Shown here: piece by piece, positions 13,049 to 24,879 of the stretch
How the letters are laid out: each line of letters starts with the position of its first letter
Numbering within the stretch: position 1 is the stretch's first letter
DNA from: Stercorarius parasiticus
Lineage: Eukaryota; Chordata; Aves; Charadriiformes; Stercorariidae
Direction of reading: 5' to 3'
DNA: 64,000 nucleotides
Assembly: GCA_013396915.1 (NCBI GenBank)
Contig: VWZL01002062.1
Coordinates: 716 to 64,715, forward strand
Notes under the pieces: model-generated
What the model was told of the DNA's origin: nothing
The model's database searches: none
The model's input: the letters and a program-made list of their open reading frames with translations, nothing else
Program-made: the position numbers and the translations under genes

Positions 13049-13092
13049 GCTTTTCTCATGAAGCCAGGTAACTGCGGCTTCATGAGAAAAGC
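13049..13092. repeat. Perfect 17-bp inverted repeat (hairpin) with 10-base loop
   Basis: The left arm GCTTTTCTCATGAAGCC (13049-13065) is repeated exactly as its reverse complement at 13076-13092, separated by 10 bases. The stem would be 17 uninterrupted base pairs. A second small inverted repeat, CCAGAG-AC-CTCTGG, lies just upstream at 13030-13043. The stem is too short and too perfect for a typical microRNA precursor. A template-switch mutation during replication, which creates local inverted copies, is a more economical explanation. A protein-binding cruciform or an RNA stem is also possible. Confidence 0.95.
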
Positions 13093-16000
13093 AAGCTGGA
13101 GACAGCGTGCGTTTCTTTTAAAAAAAAAATCGTACCTCTCCATAAACAGAAAATTCCCTTTCATCCCTTCTAAGCCAGCTTCAACCCATTCCTCCCCACT
13201 AATCATCTTATTTCTACTTTTGTGGTCTAAGAGGTATGAGATCATTTTGCAGAACGGGGCTAAGGCCAGCCCTGGGTGGTCAGGGGCAGTCTCCCCGCCT
13301 GGCTTTGCTGGATCTGCCCTCCAGACAGAGGGGCAGGTTCCCACAGCCCAACAATGGGGTTTGCAAGAAGATGTTTTATAGAAGAAGTTTTAGCACCCCT
13401 GTGTGGCATCACTCTGCTATGTGAGAGCTGAGCAGCGCACGGAAAATCTGCCTGAAGCTTCGGGGAGTTCGCAGCAGCCTGTGTCTGCTGATGGAAATGC
13501 GAGTCTGCCGGGAGGCCGAGCCCGGGCGATTTCCCCATTAACGGCTCAGCCTCTGGGGAAAGCCACAAAACCACCTCACGGCGGGGATGGACACCGCAGG
13601 GCTCTCTGAGGAGGAGTTTCCTAGAGGTACAGCAAGGTCTCTTGAAACAGGAGAGAAAAAGGCGGGTAGAGAGCATGCAGTGATTAACTCACATAGATCC
13701 ATGTGTCTGGCTGTGACATTAAATGCTTTACAGCAGAAATGATGATAATTAAATTGCTTATGATGTGGGACAGCTGATGGAGGTTGCTGAAGCTGTCAAG
13801 AATCAGTGAGGCTGCACTGATCTCCACGCAGCTGCAGGGGCTCTGCTTGGGGTACGATGGGCTACTTCCCACCGGGACTGTGGTGATTTAGGAGGTGGAG
13901 CTGCATTTTCAAAGGTGAGAAAGTACTGAAGTGCATGTTTGCTGAGTACCCACAGGTCTGCCAGCTGAAGGTCAGTGATGGAGAGAGAAAATAAAGAGCA
14001 GTAAAGATGAATAAATCAGAGCAATGCTGGTCCTGACCTCCTGACTGGTTTATTAGTTTCACCAGACACTATCGGCATTAAACAGGAACCCTTACACACT
14101 TCTGCGGATGTGACGCAGGCTGCCAAAATGCTTGCACTCTCTTGAAAATACCATCCTGAGTCTCACTGACTCTCAGTGGAATTCATGCTGTTAAGTCAGT
14201 TCTGGAACCGCCAGCCAAGAAGCGTGTGCTTCTGCAGGGTCTGGCTAAAGTGCATTACCTCCAGGTGCAGGTAGAAGTGTGAAAAGCAGCTCCAGCAGCT
14301 CAGCTGACGGGAGGTAACTTGTGTGCTGACGGTGCCAAATCCCATGTATATTATCAGCCTTTGGCTACTGGGAAGCTCCTTTGCCCGCCAGGCCATCCTG
14401 CTTGGTGCTGCAGCACCTCTTCTTAACGGTCCCATCGCTTCTGAGCCGCTCTCCAAGTCGCTGCTGCCAGCAGAAAGAACCTACGGGGGGTGAAATAGCT
14501 CTGAGTGCCTGCTGCTCAACAGACCAAATATATTCTGAGGGTTGTTCATCAAGATTTAAACTACAGAAAGAGAAATATGGGACTGTAAGAAAGTGCAGCA
14601 CAGGTCTAGTGCTGAGTAACGGCAATTCCCAAGAATGGGGCTCGCTGGTGGCTCTTCATGCACGAAGTTAATCCAATAAAGTGAATTGTCCAGCACAGCC
14701 TTTCCAGTACAGCAGCCGATATATGGAACAGGATTAACTTTGGGCTCACACCGCGTAAATAGAATCTTTGTATTCAATGCTGAATTATTGTGCCTTGGTG
14801 CACTATCGGAGACTGAATTTCTTATTTTCTATTTGCTTTCTTTAGCAGAAGTATATTGTGGCCAACCTGAAACGGCAGCCTTAGTGAACACACAACAGAA
14901 ACTTTTAGGTTTCACTGAATAAATAATGATTATGCTGTTTATGATCCTAAAACTATAGATTGGCATCTAGTTAAAATTTCATATCTGTTCCAAGTGTTTG
15001 TTTTTGTTACTTGTGTCAGGAGTAGAGTCCAAAATACCTACGACTACATAACAGCTTTGGGAATATCACATTTGCAGCCCAGTGGCTAGGTTGTGCTGTA
15101 GTGATTTTAGACTTCTTGAAAACACAGACAAAGAATAAATTGGCTAAGTAGAAAAAAATTAAACGTAAAATCTCTTTGAAACAATCAAAGTATGCAGCTA
15201 TTGCAAAACAATCCGCAGAAACCATGCTTTTCTTGGTGTTGCTGTGCTGACAAGCACTTCCATGTCAATGCCAGGCTTTAGCAATTTCCACCTTATTTCA
15301 TGCTCTGACAAACCTACGGGAGGTTTGTCTGGTCCGGGGCGAAGCGCTGTGCTGTGCCAGCAGGGGCAAGCAGCTCTGCAGGCGAGTGGAGGCAGAAAAA
15401 CCCGCTCAGCTTTTCGTGCAGCTCTCTCTCATTGCGCGGAGAGGGAGATCTTGGTGCAGGACAGCTTTTCTGACCGGTTACTCCGTGCCCAAAGGCTTGT
15501 ACAAACCTCCCCTTTGGCCTGGCAGCTGACTCAGCTTTGGGCTCCTTTACCGAAAATCTGCCTCCTTGCAAAATCTTTTGTCCAAGGCACATGGTTGCCA
15601 CAAAGTGCCTCTGGGTCCCCCCCCGTGGCAGCCTGCCTTGCCCAATTTGTGGAGCGAGTGGGGCTTCAGCAGGTGGCCAAAGTGATGCTATCAAGTCAAA
15701 GTGTGACATTCCTGGGGGCACAGCCTGCCCTGGCGAGGGAGGCGGGCTGGCCCGGGTGCTGCTGCCGCTGAGAGTGGGTTTTTGGCTTAGTGAGCTCAGC
15801 AGGCATCCGGCAGGTATCCACAGTGTCCAGGGGGGCTGAGCCAGGCACATTTGACCTCCAGCATGGAGACAGCATCAGGGAAGGGCCCTGCTTTTACTGC
15901 CATATCCAGTAGGAAAAGCTGAGTAGTTTTGGGGGGCAGAGCCTGCCTCGCCCCTAGTGCAATGCACTGTGCCCCCGCAAGTGGGGGTCTGGCAGGGAGG

Positions 16001-17484
16001 GCATGGCAAAGAGCTGCTCACTGATCCCAGCTTTACCCAGAGACCTTTTAAACCAGGGGAAATCCAGGGGACAAATGCCCAAGCAAAAGCAACGGTGGCT
16101 GTGCCTGAAGAGAACAAGACTTTGTGGGAATAATTTGGGGCCCAAATTGAGAATCCTCTCGCAGGTTTTGTGGGGGACAGCACCGCCCCAGGACAGGCCC
16201 CCCTGCAGCCCCCACAGTGCTTCCCCTGAGTCCCTCCCTACAGATGACAGGAAAATAGGAACAACGTGGGGCAATGACAGATTTTCACTGTATTTCTGGA
16301 AGTCTTGGTTTAACTTCTGCCTTGAATTATCAGGGCATCTTTGGACATGGGACTCTTCTTCTCAAGCGCTTGGGCTGCCTCCAATGGGCAGGCGAGGTGT
16401 TGCGCCGAGGGCAGGCTGACACTGAGCACGACAGGGGCTCACCACAAACAGAGACATCAGATGCCATCTCAAGGCCAAATTTAAGTGTGGGTAATTACAT
16501 TTCCCCATTTAAACTGCCGGCCAGTCTCAGCTGGATAAAATGTTCCCTTCCTAGCTGGAAGAGTTGCCGTGTCCTGGGAAACAGCTGCTGTGACAAAGTT
16601 AGGGGGCAGCTGCCGCGGGGGGGAATGACGTGTTTGTGGCACACGGCCGCCCAAGGCCAGGTACCCGTCCGCAGGAGGCAGCGCTGCCGAGGGTCGCCCG
16701 CGCCGGGAGCCCCAGGAGCCTTTCTGGGCTTTGGTATAGCCTGAACCAGTGCCCAGCTGGGGACGGCGTGGTGGGACAGAGAAGGGCTCAAAGCCAAGTG
16801 CAAGTGGGTTTTGGGAGGCTGGGTAAGGGGCCATCATTGCCCCAAGCGCTGCCCGTAGTGGGGATTTGGGATGGGGACAGAGGCCTCTGCCCTGGGTGCC
16901 CAGGCTCCTCACAGAGCATGCTGCCCCGACGACACGATTTTGGTACGGCTAAGTTTGCAAATGAGACAAAGTCCAAAGACATCTGAGTCAAAGACAAGGT
17001 GAGTCAATGGCCCAACTTAGTGAAAGCTGGTGAAATACAGACTTTGCCCTTTTCCTTCCCCGCACCCCTGATGAAGCGCACGTTCTCTCAAGTAGGTCTT
17101 TACAAAACGATCAAAGCGTCTGTGTGGCTTTTCAGGGGGTTGAGCTTCCACTCACAACCCAAGGTCCAGTTTAATAATGTAGCTTGTTAAATAAACAAGT
17201 GGCTATGCCGAGCCCCAGCACTGTGACGATGGAGAAGATCCGGTGTTCTCTTCCCACTCCAGCGCCAGCTGTTGATGGACATCTGTCTGTAAAACATTGG
17301 GCCTTTTATTGTTTTTAATGCAAGAAATGCCTTTTCCTGGAGACCACCACTGAATACTGCTTTGCTAGAAAGGCTCCTTCACAATCCAAACAGAGAGCAA
17401 GTGAGCATAGAGGATCCATTACCCAAAAACTCAACAAAATCTTTCTCACCCATGAAAAGTGTACGCACAGCGGAGGACGATGTT
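13093..17484. other. Non-coding DNA, no gene recognised
   Basis: Unique sequence. A short A run (13120-13129) follows the hairpin. The 14690-15010 part is AT-rich and stop-dense and reads like a conserved non-coding element. The 15300-16260 part is GC-rich with many overlapping chance frames and contains a MARE-like palindrome (15524-15536). An 84-base interval at 16915-16998 lies between an acceptor-like CTCCTCACAG and a donor AAG|GTGAGT, at the level expected by chance. Confidence 0.6.
15524..15536. promoter_or_regulatory. MARE-like palindrome AGCTGACTCAGCT
   Basis: This is a 13-bp palindrome around the AP-1 core TGACTCA. It matches 11 of 13 positions of the Maf recognition element consensus (TGCTGASTCAGCA), including the GC flanks that Maf proteins read. 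It is a plausible binding site for Maf/NF-E2/Nrf/Bach dimers, but occupancy cannot be judged from sequence. Confidence 0.35.
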
Positions 17485-17509
17485 GGGGCTGGGGGTGGGA
17501 GGAGGGGGG
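17485..17509 (+). other. G-quadruplex-forming motif
   Basis: Four or more G runs of at least three (4, 5, 3 and 6 Gs) are separated by loops of 2, 1 and 4 bases. This satisfies the usual G3+N1-7 quadruplex rule with short loops, which favours stability. It lies in a G-rich patch (17480-17525) without CpG enrichment. Confidence 0.75.
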
Positions 17510-19027
17510 AGCTGTTCCCGGAGGGTGGTGTTCTGGGACCCACCAGAGGAAAATACTTCCATTTTTCTATCCGATAACTCTACTGCCTGGCTAACAAAAA
17601 TAATCCCTTATTAAAGATAACAGGAATCTGCCTTGTATAATGCATTCACAGAGATTGATGTGCTTCCAGTTTTCAGAGTTTCCGTACCTTTGGAGAGACT
17701 AAAAGCCACAATATTGGCATGATGGTGGGGACAAGCTCTCTTGCAGACAGTTTAGATTCACATTTTCACATGTGCATTTAAATGCAGGTTTAAATCTGAT
17801 CTCAGCCACAAAAATAGAGCTGTCAAAGTCTTAACCTGCCTGAAGAGGTGGCCCAATCATCCTTGCACATGCTAGGGAATCGAGGGGGGGTGTGTGTAAC
17901 AACTGCTTTTTACCAAAGGCATGGATGGAGCCCCGCTATCTTCATTCTCGTCCTTTTATTAGACTAGAGATTTGCTTCACTAAGAAAATACAGAAAATGC
18001 AAATACCAGTAATATATTCCTTTAACTGAGCCAAATTCCACATTTTCTTATGCTCTCAGATACCTTCACCAGCAGCATTACTTTGTCTAGTCTGCCAAAA
18101 GCACAGCAGGCTCTTAGAGCTAGAAAGCACGGCAGAGCCACTGCTACTGTCCCTGAGTCCCTCGCCATGGGACAGAGGCAGCCGGAGGGCTGCAAAAGCA
18201 CTGCGCTGCTACAGGTCACCTAGAGTCACCTCAACGCTGGCACATGTCCCCCGCATCTGTTTTGTGTGGGAAGAGACGATTTCAGCCTGACAGGTAAAAT
18301 CAGGCGTTGTTACAGATCGGTCCTGGAGGAGACATCGGTGGGGAGATAGATGCTAATTGCTAATGAGAAATGGTCCATCGGAACTGGCAATGGCCCCAGC
18401 TCTGAGATGGTAAATAACCCTAGTGCTTTTTTGGCAGTAAAGCAAAAATCTGTTTTTGTGCAATGGTCAGCAGAGGAGAACTCAACCGGAGCAACCTGGG
18501 GGCTCCCAGAGAGAAGGTTAATCCAGGGGTTGTTTTAGTGCCTCGCAGGATTTGTGATCCATTTTTGTGCCCGGAAAAGGTTTACTTCAGTATAGGAAAG
18601 TTCCACCCGTCTCAGAATAGCTTTGGTTTTCCGAAAACAATTTGATGTCATCAAAGATTATTTCACCCTTTGCCTCTTCACGGGTGAAATTGCAGCTGAG
18701 TGACATTCTCACGTTATGCAGGGACAAACGCAGCAGAAATTCCTCTGATAAAAGAGCGCTAAATCGCAGGGTCACCTTGTGAGCGTGGCAAGGAGGTCCC
18801 GGTTTGGCTCCCACCGAAGGCAGGTTTGAGAGGGGGCTCGACCCATGCGGCTCCTTCCCGGGACTGGGCTCTCCCACCCTGAGCTCCCTGCGCAATGGCA
18901 GGACTATGGAAGCGCAGAGCCCGGATGTCCATCTCCTGGCTCCTTTCATTCCTGTTTTTCACAGATGAAAAGCGTGATTTCCTCCTGGTAACACCCAGGA
19001 GCTGGCAAGTTTCAGCCTGGAGTGACT

Positions 19028-19042
19028 TCTTTTTTTTTTTTT
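19028..19042. repeat. Poly-T tract
   Basis: A run of about 14 T between AGTGACTTC and CCCCTCTAAAG. No retroposon body or target-site duplication was recognised beside it, so it is recorded as simple sequence only. Confidence 0.85.
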
Positions 19043-19803
19043 CCCCTCTAAAGAGCTGTGATAAAAATAACCCCCGGGAAAAAAAAAATCAAGCACTCAA
19101 ACCCTTGAAGGCCTGACGCAACCTTCACTCACAGGAGCACTAGGACCGACAATACCATAATAAAGATCTGAGGTATCACTAAGAAAAATAGGAAGCAGCC
19201 AAAGAAAAAAAAGGTCACTGCAAGCTCGCTGTAAACACCCTTGCTTTGCACGTATCTCGGCTTCGACGGTTTGATTGCTAGCAGGCGAGATGTGACGCTG
19301 CATTTTCGGTGCTACAGGTATTTATTTTACACTCTGGCTCTGAGTCTGAGCCTCCGAATGTAAAAACAATCAGAAGGCTGAAGTGTAAATTCTCCCTGCT
19401 GATTTATTTACTGTTGTGTTTTTATAGCACCACATGGCTCTAAGTTTGCACTGGGCCCATTCAACCAAAACCCATGTCATACACTTCCAGAGAAATGAAT
19501 GACTTTATAAATTCTCTACAATAATAATCCCACGTACAGGAATGCATGCAGAGAACACCCAGACGGGGCTGGAATGTTTTAAGAATATAATATTGTGCTT
19601 TTTTGGTCAGGGAAACACATTTCTCTCAGGGATATGTGGTGTGGCCCAGGCTCCAGCCCTGTCTGCCTACCACCTGTAACGAGCCCTTTGGGAGATTTTA
19701 GTTCAGGCCACCCAAACTGTGAGCTGGGCAAAGAGACATCAGCGCTACGAAGTTAACAGCCTTAATGAAGCCCGGCCCAGAGGAGACTCAAAACATCCAC
19801 AGT

Positions 19804-19836
19804 GGGGGAAAAAAAAGGAAAGAAAGAAAAGAAAAG
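19804..19836. repeat. Purine-rich (GAAA)-type low-complexity tract
   Basis: An all-purine run mixing A8 with AGGAAAG/AAAGAAAAG units. It is simple sequence with no associated element recognised. Confidence 0.8.
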
Positions 19837-20030
19837 GCTTTGATAGGAAAAACATCTGATCCGTGTTCTCTAATCTTTGCTTTGTTAGTTAAAGCATCTC
19901 TAAAGGGCTTAGTACCCCTGGAACAGGGACCTCTTTCTCTCCCTTCAGAAACACCAATTAGAAAAGCAGGAAACTGCTTCCAGAAAGGGGGACTCTAAAA
20001 GAAAACTTAAATTTAGCTTGAGGGATCTGA

Positions 20031-20960
20031 TTGCTTCTTTTTCACAAGCTATTTTTTCCCTCTGTTGTGTGGCTGAACAACGGATTTCTCCAGGGCGAGA
20101 CAGCAACTCCTTGTGCTGATCCTGCTGATGGAAAGAAAACACAGTGGGGCAAGGAGAGGGGAGATTCATGGCATAAGGGCATGGGAAGACAAGAGGATTT
20201 CTCTTTTAAATACAGTGGGAATGACGCCCTTTCGGTGTGGCAGCCTGAGGAGCAAGTGTGCCACTCTCTGGGAGGAGGGAGGCAGTGGACTGGGTCCCAG
20301 CACCCACGCAGACCCTGCGCCCACCACCCCAGCCACCAGCGAGCGCTCAGCTGGGCAGAGACTCTGCTGATGGTCGCAGATCCCATTGCCTTTGCACTGT
20401 GCTGTCCTCCACAGGGAGAGAAGACCCATCTTCCCTTCCCCAGGGGTCCCGGTGTTGGGAGCATGGGGGCAGCACCCTTTCCCTCGACAGGGCTGGCACA
20501 GGCGCAGTCAATGGCGGCACAGCACAGTTGGTGGCCAAGGGGCCACACCTTGGCGTGGCATGGCATGGCCAGCCAGAGCTGGTCATGGTTCTCCTGGCAG
20601 CACCCCGACGACCGTGTGCCACTCTGGCCCCTGCACCAGGGCTTGGCAGTGGGAGCAGAGATGCCACTGCAGCCTGCAGGGTCTTGGCCAAGCAGCAATC
20701 ACCTGGGCAGCGGTGGCTGCTGCTGCCACGGGAGTCCCTGCAGCCTGGCTGGGCCCTTGACGGCTGTCCTCCCTGATGGCCACCCTCCCTCAAGGCCGTC
20801 CTCCACGCCAGGCCATGTCGCAGCCCTGCTCCAGTCACAGCTGTTGCCAATGATAAACCCTCTCATCTCCACAGACCCTGCTAGCCCAGAGGCTAGAAGG
20901 GAAACATCTGAACAAGCTCCTGGCTCTGTTCATGAAATTCCTGGACATAGTCCATGGTAA
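20031..20960 (+). other. Longest open reading frame in the window (309 codons); coding status doubtful
   Basis: This is the longest frame here, but the same DNA also carries long frames on the opposite strand (218 and 167 codons) and in other + frames (172 and 124 codons). That pattern comes from GC-rich, stop-poor composition. The peptide is rich in Gly, Pro, Ser, Trp, His and Gln. I see no signal peptide, membrane segment or known domain, and its start has no special context. A lineage-specific protein or a non-coding transcript cannot be excluded, but the default reading is chance. Confidence 0.12.
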
Positions 20961-21202
20961 GATCTTTTTCTCTGTAGCAGAGTATTTCCCTTTGGACCTC
21001 AGGGATGTTACAACAGCTGTTTGTAAACAGTTTGCATTCAAAGTTAGCAGGGGGGTGAGCAGAGGAATCACGTATCAACTTTGTCCTCTTGAACATCTAA
21101 AAAATGTTGCAGCTACATTGTCACTGCCACTGCAGATTTAAGAAGTCAGCCAAAAAGGCCAGTAGCCATGGGGCAGCCGTCCATTCCTGCCTCTGCCTCC
21201 AG

Positions 21203-21396
21203 ACACACAGCCGGACTGGAGTGGGATGGGGGAGGCAGCCCCGCAAGGTGCTGCCAGAGGCACGCGCTGCCTCCGCTCCGGCTGCAATTCATCTCAGAGC
21301 CTGTGGCCAGGTAGAGACCAGCAGAAGGAGGGTTTCTGGGGAAGGAAGAAGGCAGAGGCCGATAGGAGCGGCTGGAGCTGAGAAGCCGCAGGGCAG
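21203..21396 (+). other. Possible exon of an unidentified transcript (best splice-site pair seen)
   Basis: A strong acceptor (CATTCCTGCCTCTGCCTCCAG, AG at 21201-21202) and a perfect donor CAG|GTAAGT (cut after 21396) enclose 194 bases. The interval is rich in purine blocks of the exonic-enhancer type near 21320-21355 and in CpG near 21260-21285. One frame, open from 21104, passes through the acceptor in phase 0 and stays open to the donor, its first stop being the TAA inside GTAAGT. The peptide is basic and unrecognised. It could equally be an untranslated or long non-coding RNA exon. No partner exon was identified. Confidence 0.28.
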
Positions 21397-23912
21397 GTAA
21401 GTGCTGAGGAGGCTGAGCGTGACGAGCACTTTGGAAAACCTGGTGTCCCTCTGCGAAAGGCTTGGTAGGCTGCGAGGTGGCATAAAGCTAGGCTTGAACC
21501 CAAGCCCTGACCCCCTCCCCATGCTCCTGAGCCCCTTGCAGTATCCAGCCGTGAAAACAAGATACAGACCCTGGGTCCCTCCCTGTCCTCCTTTCTGCCA
21601 CGGGTCCCTGCTCGCAGCCAGCTGAGGTTTGTATCAAAAAGAGAAAACTTGTGAAAAAATGCCAGCAAGCTTCCTGCACCATAATGGGGGGAAGGATAAA
21701 ATCTTCTCAAAGCTGCATAAAGGATTTATGGATTTTGGAAAGGTTTTTGCTTTTCTATACAACCCAGAATGGTCTGGTCCCTGTGAGAGCTCAGTCCTGT
21801 TGCATGAAGCTGTTCAACTGTCATCTCTGGAGACACCTGAGCTGGTGTAAAAGGGAGGCTCTGCCAGACTGTGTGGCCCTGCCATGAGACCTCAAATCTA
21901 GGACAGCCAGAGCTTGTCACCTTTCAGGAAGACCCGCAGGGGCCACCGCACTGGGCACAACAGGGCTGGGGGGCATCTGCAGGCCACCTGTGTTGGCAAA
22001 GCTTTTTCTAGCTCTTTTTCTTGTCATGGTTCCCCTGAGATCGTGTTACGCGCCATCATTTCTGGGAACAAGCATATTTTAAGAGACATCTTTAAAACTG
22101 TGTCCAGTGACAGGCTCCCGCTCACACATCACCAAGAGTGCATTTGAGTAAATGGAACCGCAGCCTTTTCCAGGGGCAGTGTTTGCTCCCTCAGGTTTTC
22201 CTCTCCAGAGGTGCCGTGGCTGCCTGACTTCTCCCGCTGTTGCAGGGGCACAATGCCTCCACGCTCCTCCCTGGCCCTGACTCACCAGCACTGGCGGTGC
22301 TGGCACAGCCCAGCCACCCTGACAGGTCCTCCAGTGTTTTTCTGGACGTGATGGATTGGCACAGGCCATCAGCAGAACTCAGAATTTTTCTTTCCATCCT
22401 TTGCTGGCAGTCTTTCAGCTGATGTTGGGAGGACCTTACTTGCTTTCTTCTTCAACTAACACTTTCCCTTGGTGTTAAAAATATCGGCAGCGGTGCTGAC
22501 ACTGGCAACAAGTCCAGAGTATTTTTTCCAGCTCCAGCGAAAAGGTGAGTTATGACTCATTGTGCTCAGCCTGACACCAAATAATTCTGGGTGTAGACAT
22601 GTGTAAGATGTGAAAGTGTTTTGCGTGCATCTGCTGGGGCTGCTGCTTGTTTTCTGATGCTATTCAAGGCAGCCCAAACCGAACCACAGAAAGATGAAGT
22701 ACATGACCTCTGCAGACCTCTGGCATACAATCAGCAGCAGGAACTACCTGCGATGGGGCAAGGGGCTTTGTGAATTGCTGCCCTGTCGCCAGGTTCAGCG
22801 CCAGGCATTTGCCGTGGAGGGTCACTGCAGTTTTCTCCACAGTGCCAGATGCGTAGCTAAGGACCGAGCCACATGGCCCCGGGTACAGCCCTGGGTGCCG
22901 AGGCCAGGTTAGGATGGAGGCATGTGCAGAGATGCTTATGGATGTCACACCCTGAAGCAAACTGACCAAAATGTACATTGCAAATAATTGCTCAGTAAGA
23001 GAGGAGAAACAGAAGGTGGAAGTAGCCCTTGGGCTTTCACAGAGCACGAGGCAGAGAATTATTTTTACTTGCTGCCGACCATGTCCACCTCCTGCTCTCT
23101 CCTCTCCCAGCCAGAGACTCCGCTTGGTTCCAGATGCACTCCCTCCACTGCTTGCTGCCACTCAGATGCTGCCTTGCTTTCGCTGCCTGACCCGTCAGAC
23201 TGAAACAATACAGTACATGTTTTACAAGGTACTTCTGCAGTGGGGAGAGAGAATTTGTAATTTTATGGAGCTTGTAAAGTGAACTTGTAAAGTCCTTTAA
23301 AGCCGTTAGCTTGGGCATTTCATCCTACTGATGCTTAGGGATGAAGGCCAGCAAGGGCAGAGGTGAAAGGGGCCAAATTCATTGCTGAGATGACTGCAGA
23401 CACTTACAGGAGCTTACAAAGGGAATAACTTTGTTTTTGTTTAACCATTAGCTTTACAAAATTAGCCTAGCTTGTCTCTCTTGCAGCTCTTGACAGTCTC
23501 TCAGAGCTAGTTACATCCTCACGTGATACATGAACACAAGAGACTCCAAGTTAGCGCAGCTGAGACACTGAAAGGACCTGAATTTTTTTGTTTGCACTTC
23601 ACCAAATACGGCAGCATCTGGGGAGACGAGTTAACATCTCTGGCAAGTTTTGTTTATATGCCTCAAAGTTTGGGGTGAGCACCCCTGGACTGCGACACCA
23701 CAGGAATGTCAGGTACCTGCTGAAGCAGCCCCTGAAAAGGAATAAATAGCCATCTATTGCAAAGCACCAACCATGAATGTAATTGAAGGCAAATAATAAT
23801 AACGGCGAGTAGTACAGCGGGGCTTCTAATAAAGCCTGCTCTGTGTCCTGAGCCAAATGCTTTACCTGCCACTGTGGGCTCTGCAAGGTAATTATTCCAC
23901 GGGCAGCAGGGA
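21397..23912. other. Non-coding DNA, no gene recognised
   Basis: Unique sequence. It contains an AP-1 site ATGACTCAT near 22552 just after a GTGAGT donor-like step, and a 10-base direct repeat CTTGTAAAGT with period 14 near 23271-23294. From about 23400 the DNA becomes AT-richer and reads like a conserved non-coding element. Confidence 0.55.
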
Positions 23913-23922
23913 TGATTGATGG
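23913..23922 (+). promoter_or_regulatory. HOX-PBX composite site TGATTGATGG
   Basis: This is an exact match to the classical HOX-PBX heterodimer site. It sits in an AT-rich block (about 23720-24000) with further homeodomain-type ATTA cores (AATTATT near 23890, ATTCATTAAA near 23930). A given exact 10-mer is expected about 0.1 times in both strands of a window this size. Function is inferred from motif knowledge only. Confidence 0.35.
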
Positions 23923-24459
23923 AGATATTCATTAAACACAAACCTGACACTTTGCTCTCTAAGCCCAAATAATCCAACCATGCTGTCTCTGAATAGGGCA
24001 CCCTTCCCTCGGCATGTTTTTAATGGGGGGTTTCAAAATAAAACCAGCAGTCGAGTACCAGAGCCCAGACCCAACGGGGGGATCCCGGCTCGCTTCTGAG
24101 GGCCGAGGGCAGGTGCTCGGGCCGGAGCCAGCTGTGCACACACAGACCCTAAGCAGAGAGTATTAGGCTGTGACAGCTGCAGCTGGCTCTGAAATAAGCA
24201 CCGAGCATGAAGAGATTATGATAGATTTTTCTTGTAGTATGAAACTGATTTTACATCATATACGAGGCAAAAAATGTCTGTCTCTCAAAGGGATGGAAAT
24301 CCTTTTGCAGGGCCAGAGCCGCCAAGCTCAGGGATGCCGGCGAGGTTCAGGCTAAAGGAGCATCTTCTCTGCACAGCACAGTGCCTGGTCTGCAGCATTT
24401 GGCACAGAAAAAAATTTGTATCTGATAGTCTGGCTTTAGTTTGGGGGAGAAATAAACTG
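23923..24459. other. Non-coding DNA
   Basis: Continuation of the AT-rich block to about 24060, then mixed-composition unique sequence. No gene or repeat recognised. Confidence 0.55.
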
Positions 24460-24483
24460 TCTCTCCTCTCCTCTCCTCTCCTC
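24460..24483. repeat. (TCTCC)n pentamer microsatellite
   Basis: About five tandem copies of a CTCTC/TCTCC unit. Confidence 0.9.
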
Positions 24484-24879
24484 ATAAAAGCAGTTTTCAA
24501 ATTTCTTTGCTATTTTTGACCAAGAACCAGGCTGCTTCGGTCTGTAGTGGCAAAAGTAGGGGACAAGGTAGGAAGGAAGGACCATGATCATCAAGGGACA
24601 TCATTCCCATCAGGGACGGTCACGTTGTGTTTGCTGCACTTCTAGGATGGGGCTCTAATGACAAGGCTCTGGGCCGCTGGCAGGACCTGCCTGTCTGTAC
24701 CAAGGGTACAGTCCTTTTAAGCAGGTTTGGAAAGAAATGGCCTCGGAGCAGAGGAGAGGCTGAAGTGATGGGATCTTCAGTGCAGCCCAGCCCAGGGCCC
24801 TTTCTGTCACTCCTCCACAAGCGGGGAGGTTTGGTCTGCAGTCAGCAATTCCTTGTGCTGTACAGACGTGTTAATTTAT

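Larger units (their letters stand above)
17510..20030. other. Non-coding DNA, no gene recognised
   Basis: Mostly AT-balanced unique sequence with few long frames. It includes an octamer ATGCAAAT at 17997-18004 (expected about twice per window by chance), a T run at 19028-19042, and a G/A-rich run at 19804-19836. The interval 19310-19760 has no frame of 60 codons and no recognised repeat. Confidence 0.6.

Noticed and set aside
16915..16998. 84-base interval between acceptor-like and donor-like sites as an exon
   Set aside because: The sites are reasonable, but only one frame is open, the length is short and there is no other support; at chance level for this much DNA.
17997..18004. POU octamer ATGCAAAT
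   Set aside because: An exact 8-mer is expected about twice per window counting both strands, and no partner motifs surround it.
20031..20960. 309-codon open frame as a protein-coding gene
   Set aside because: Several other long frames on both strands cover the same GC-rich DNA, the peptide has no recognisable domain, and no supporting promoter or splice structure was found. Kept only as a low-confidence entry.
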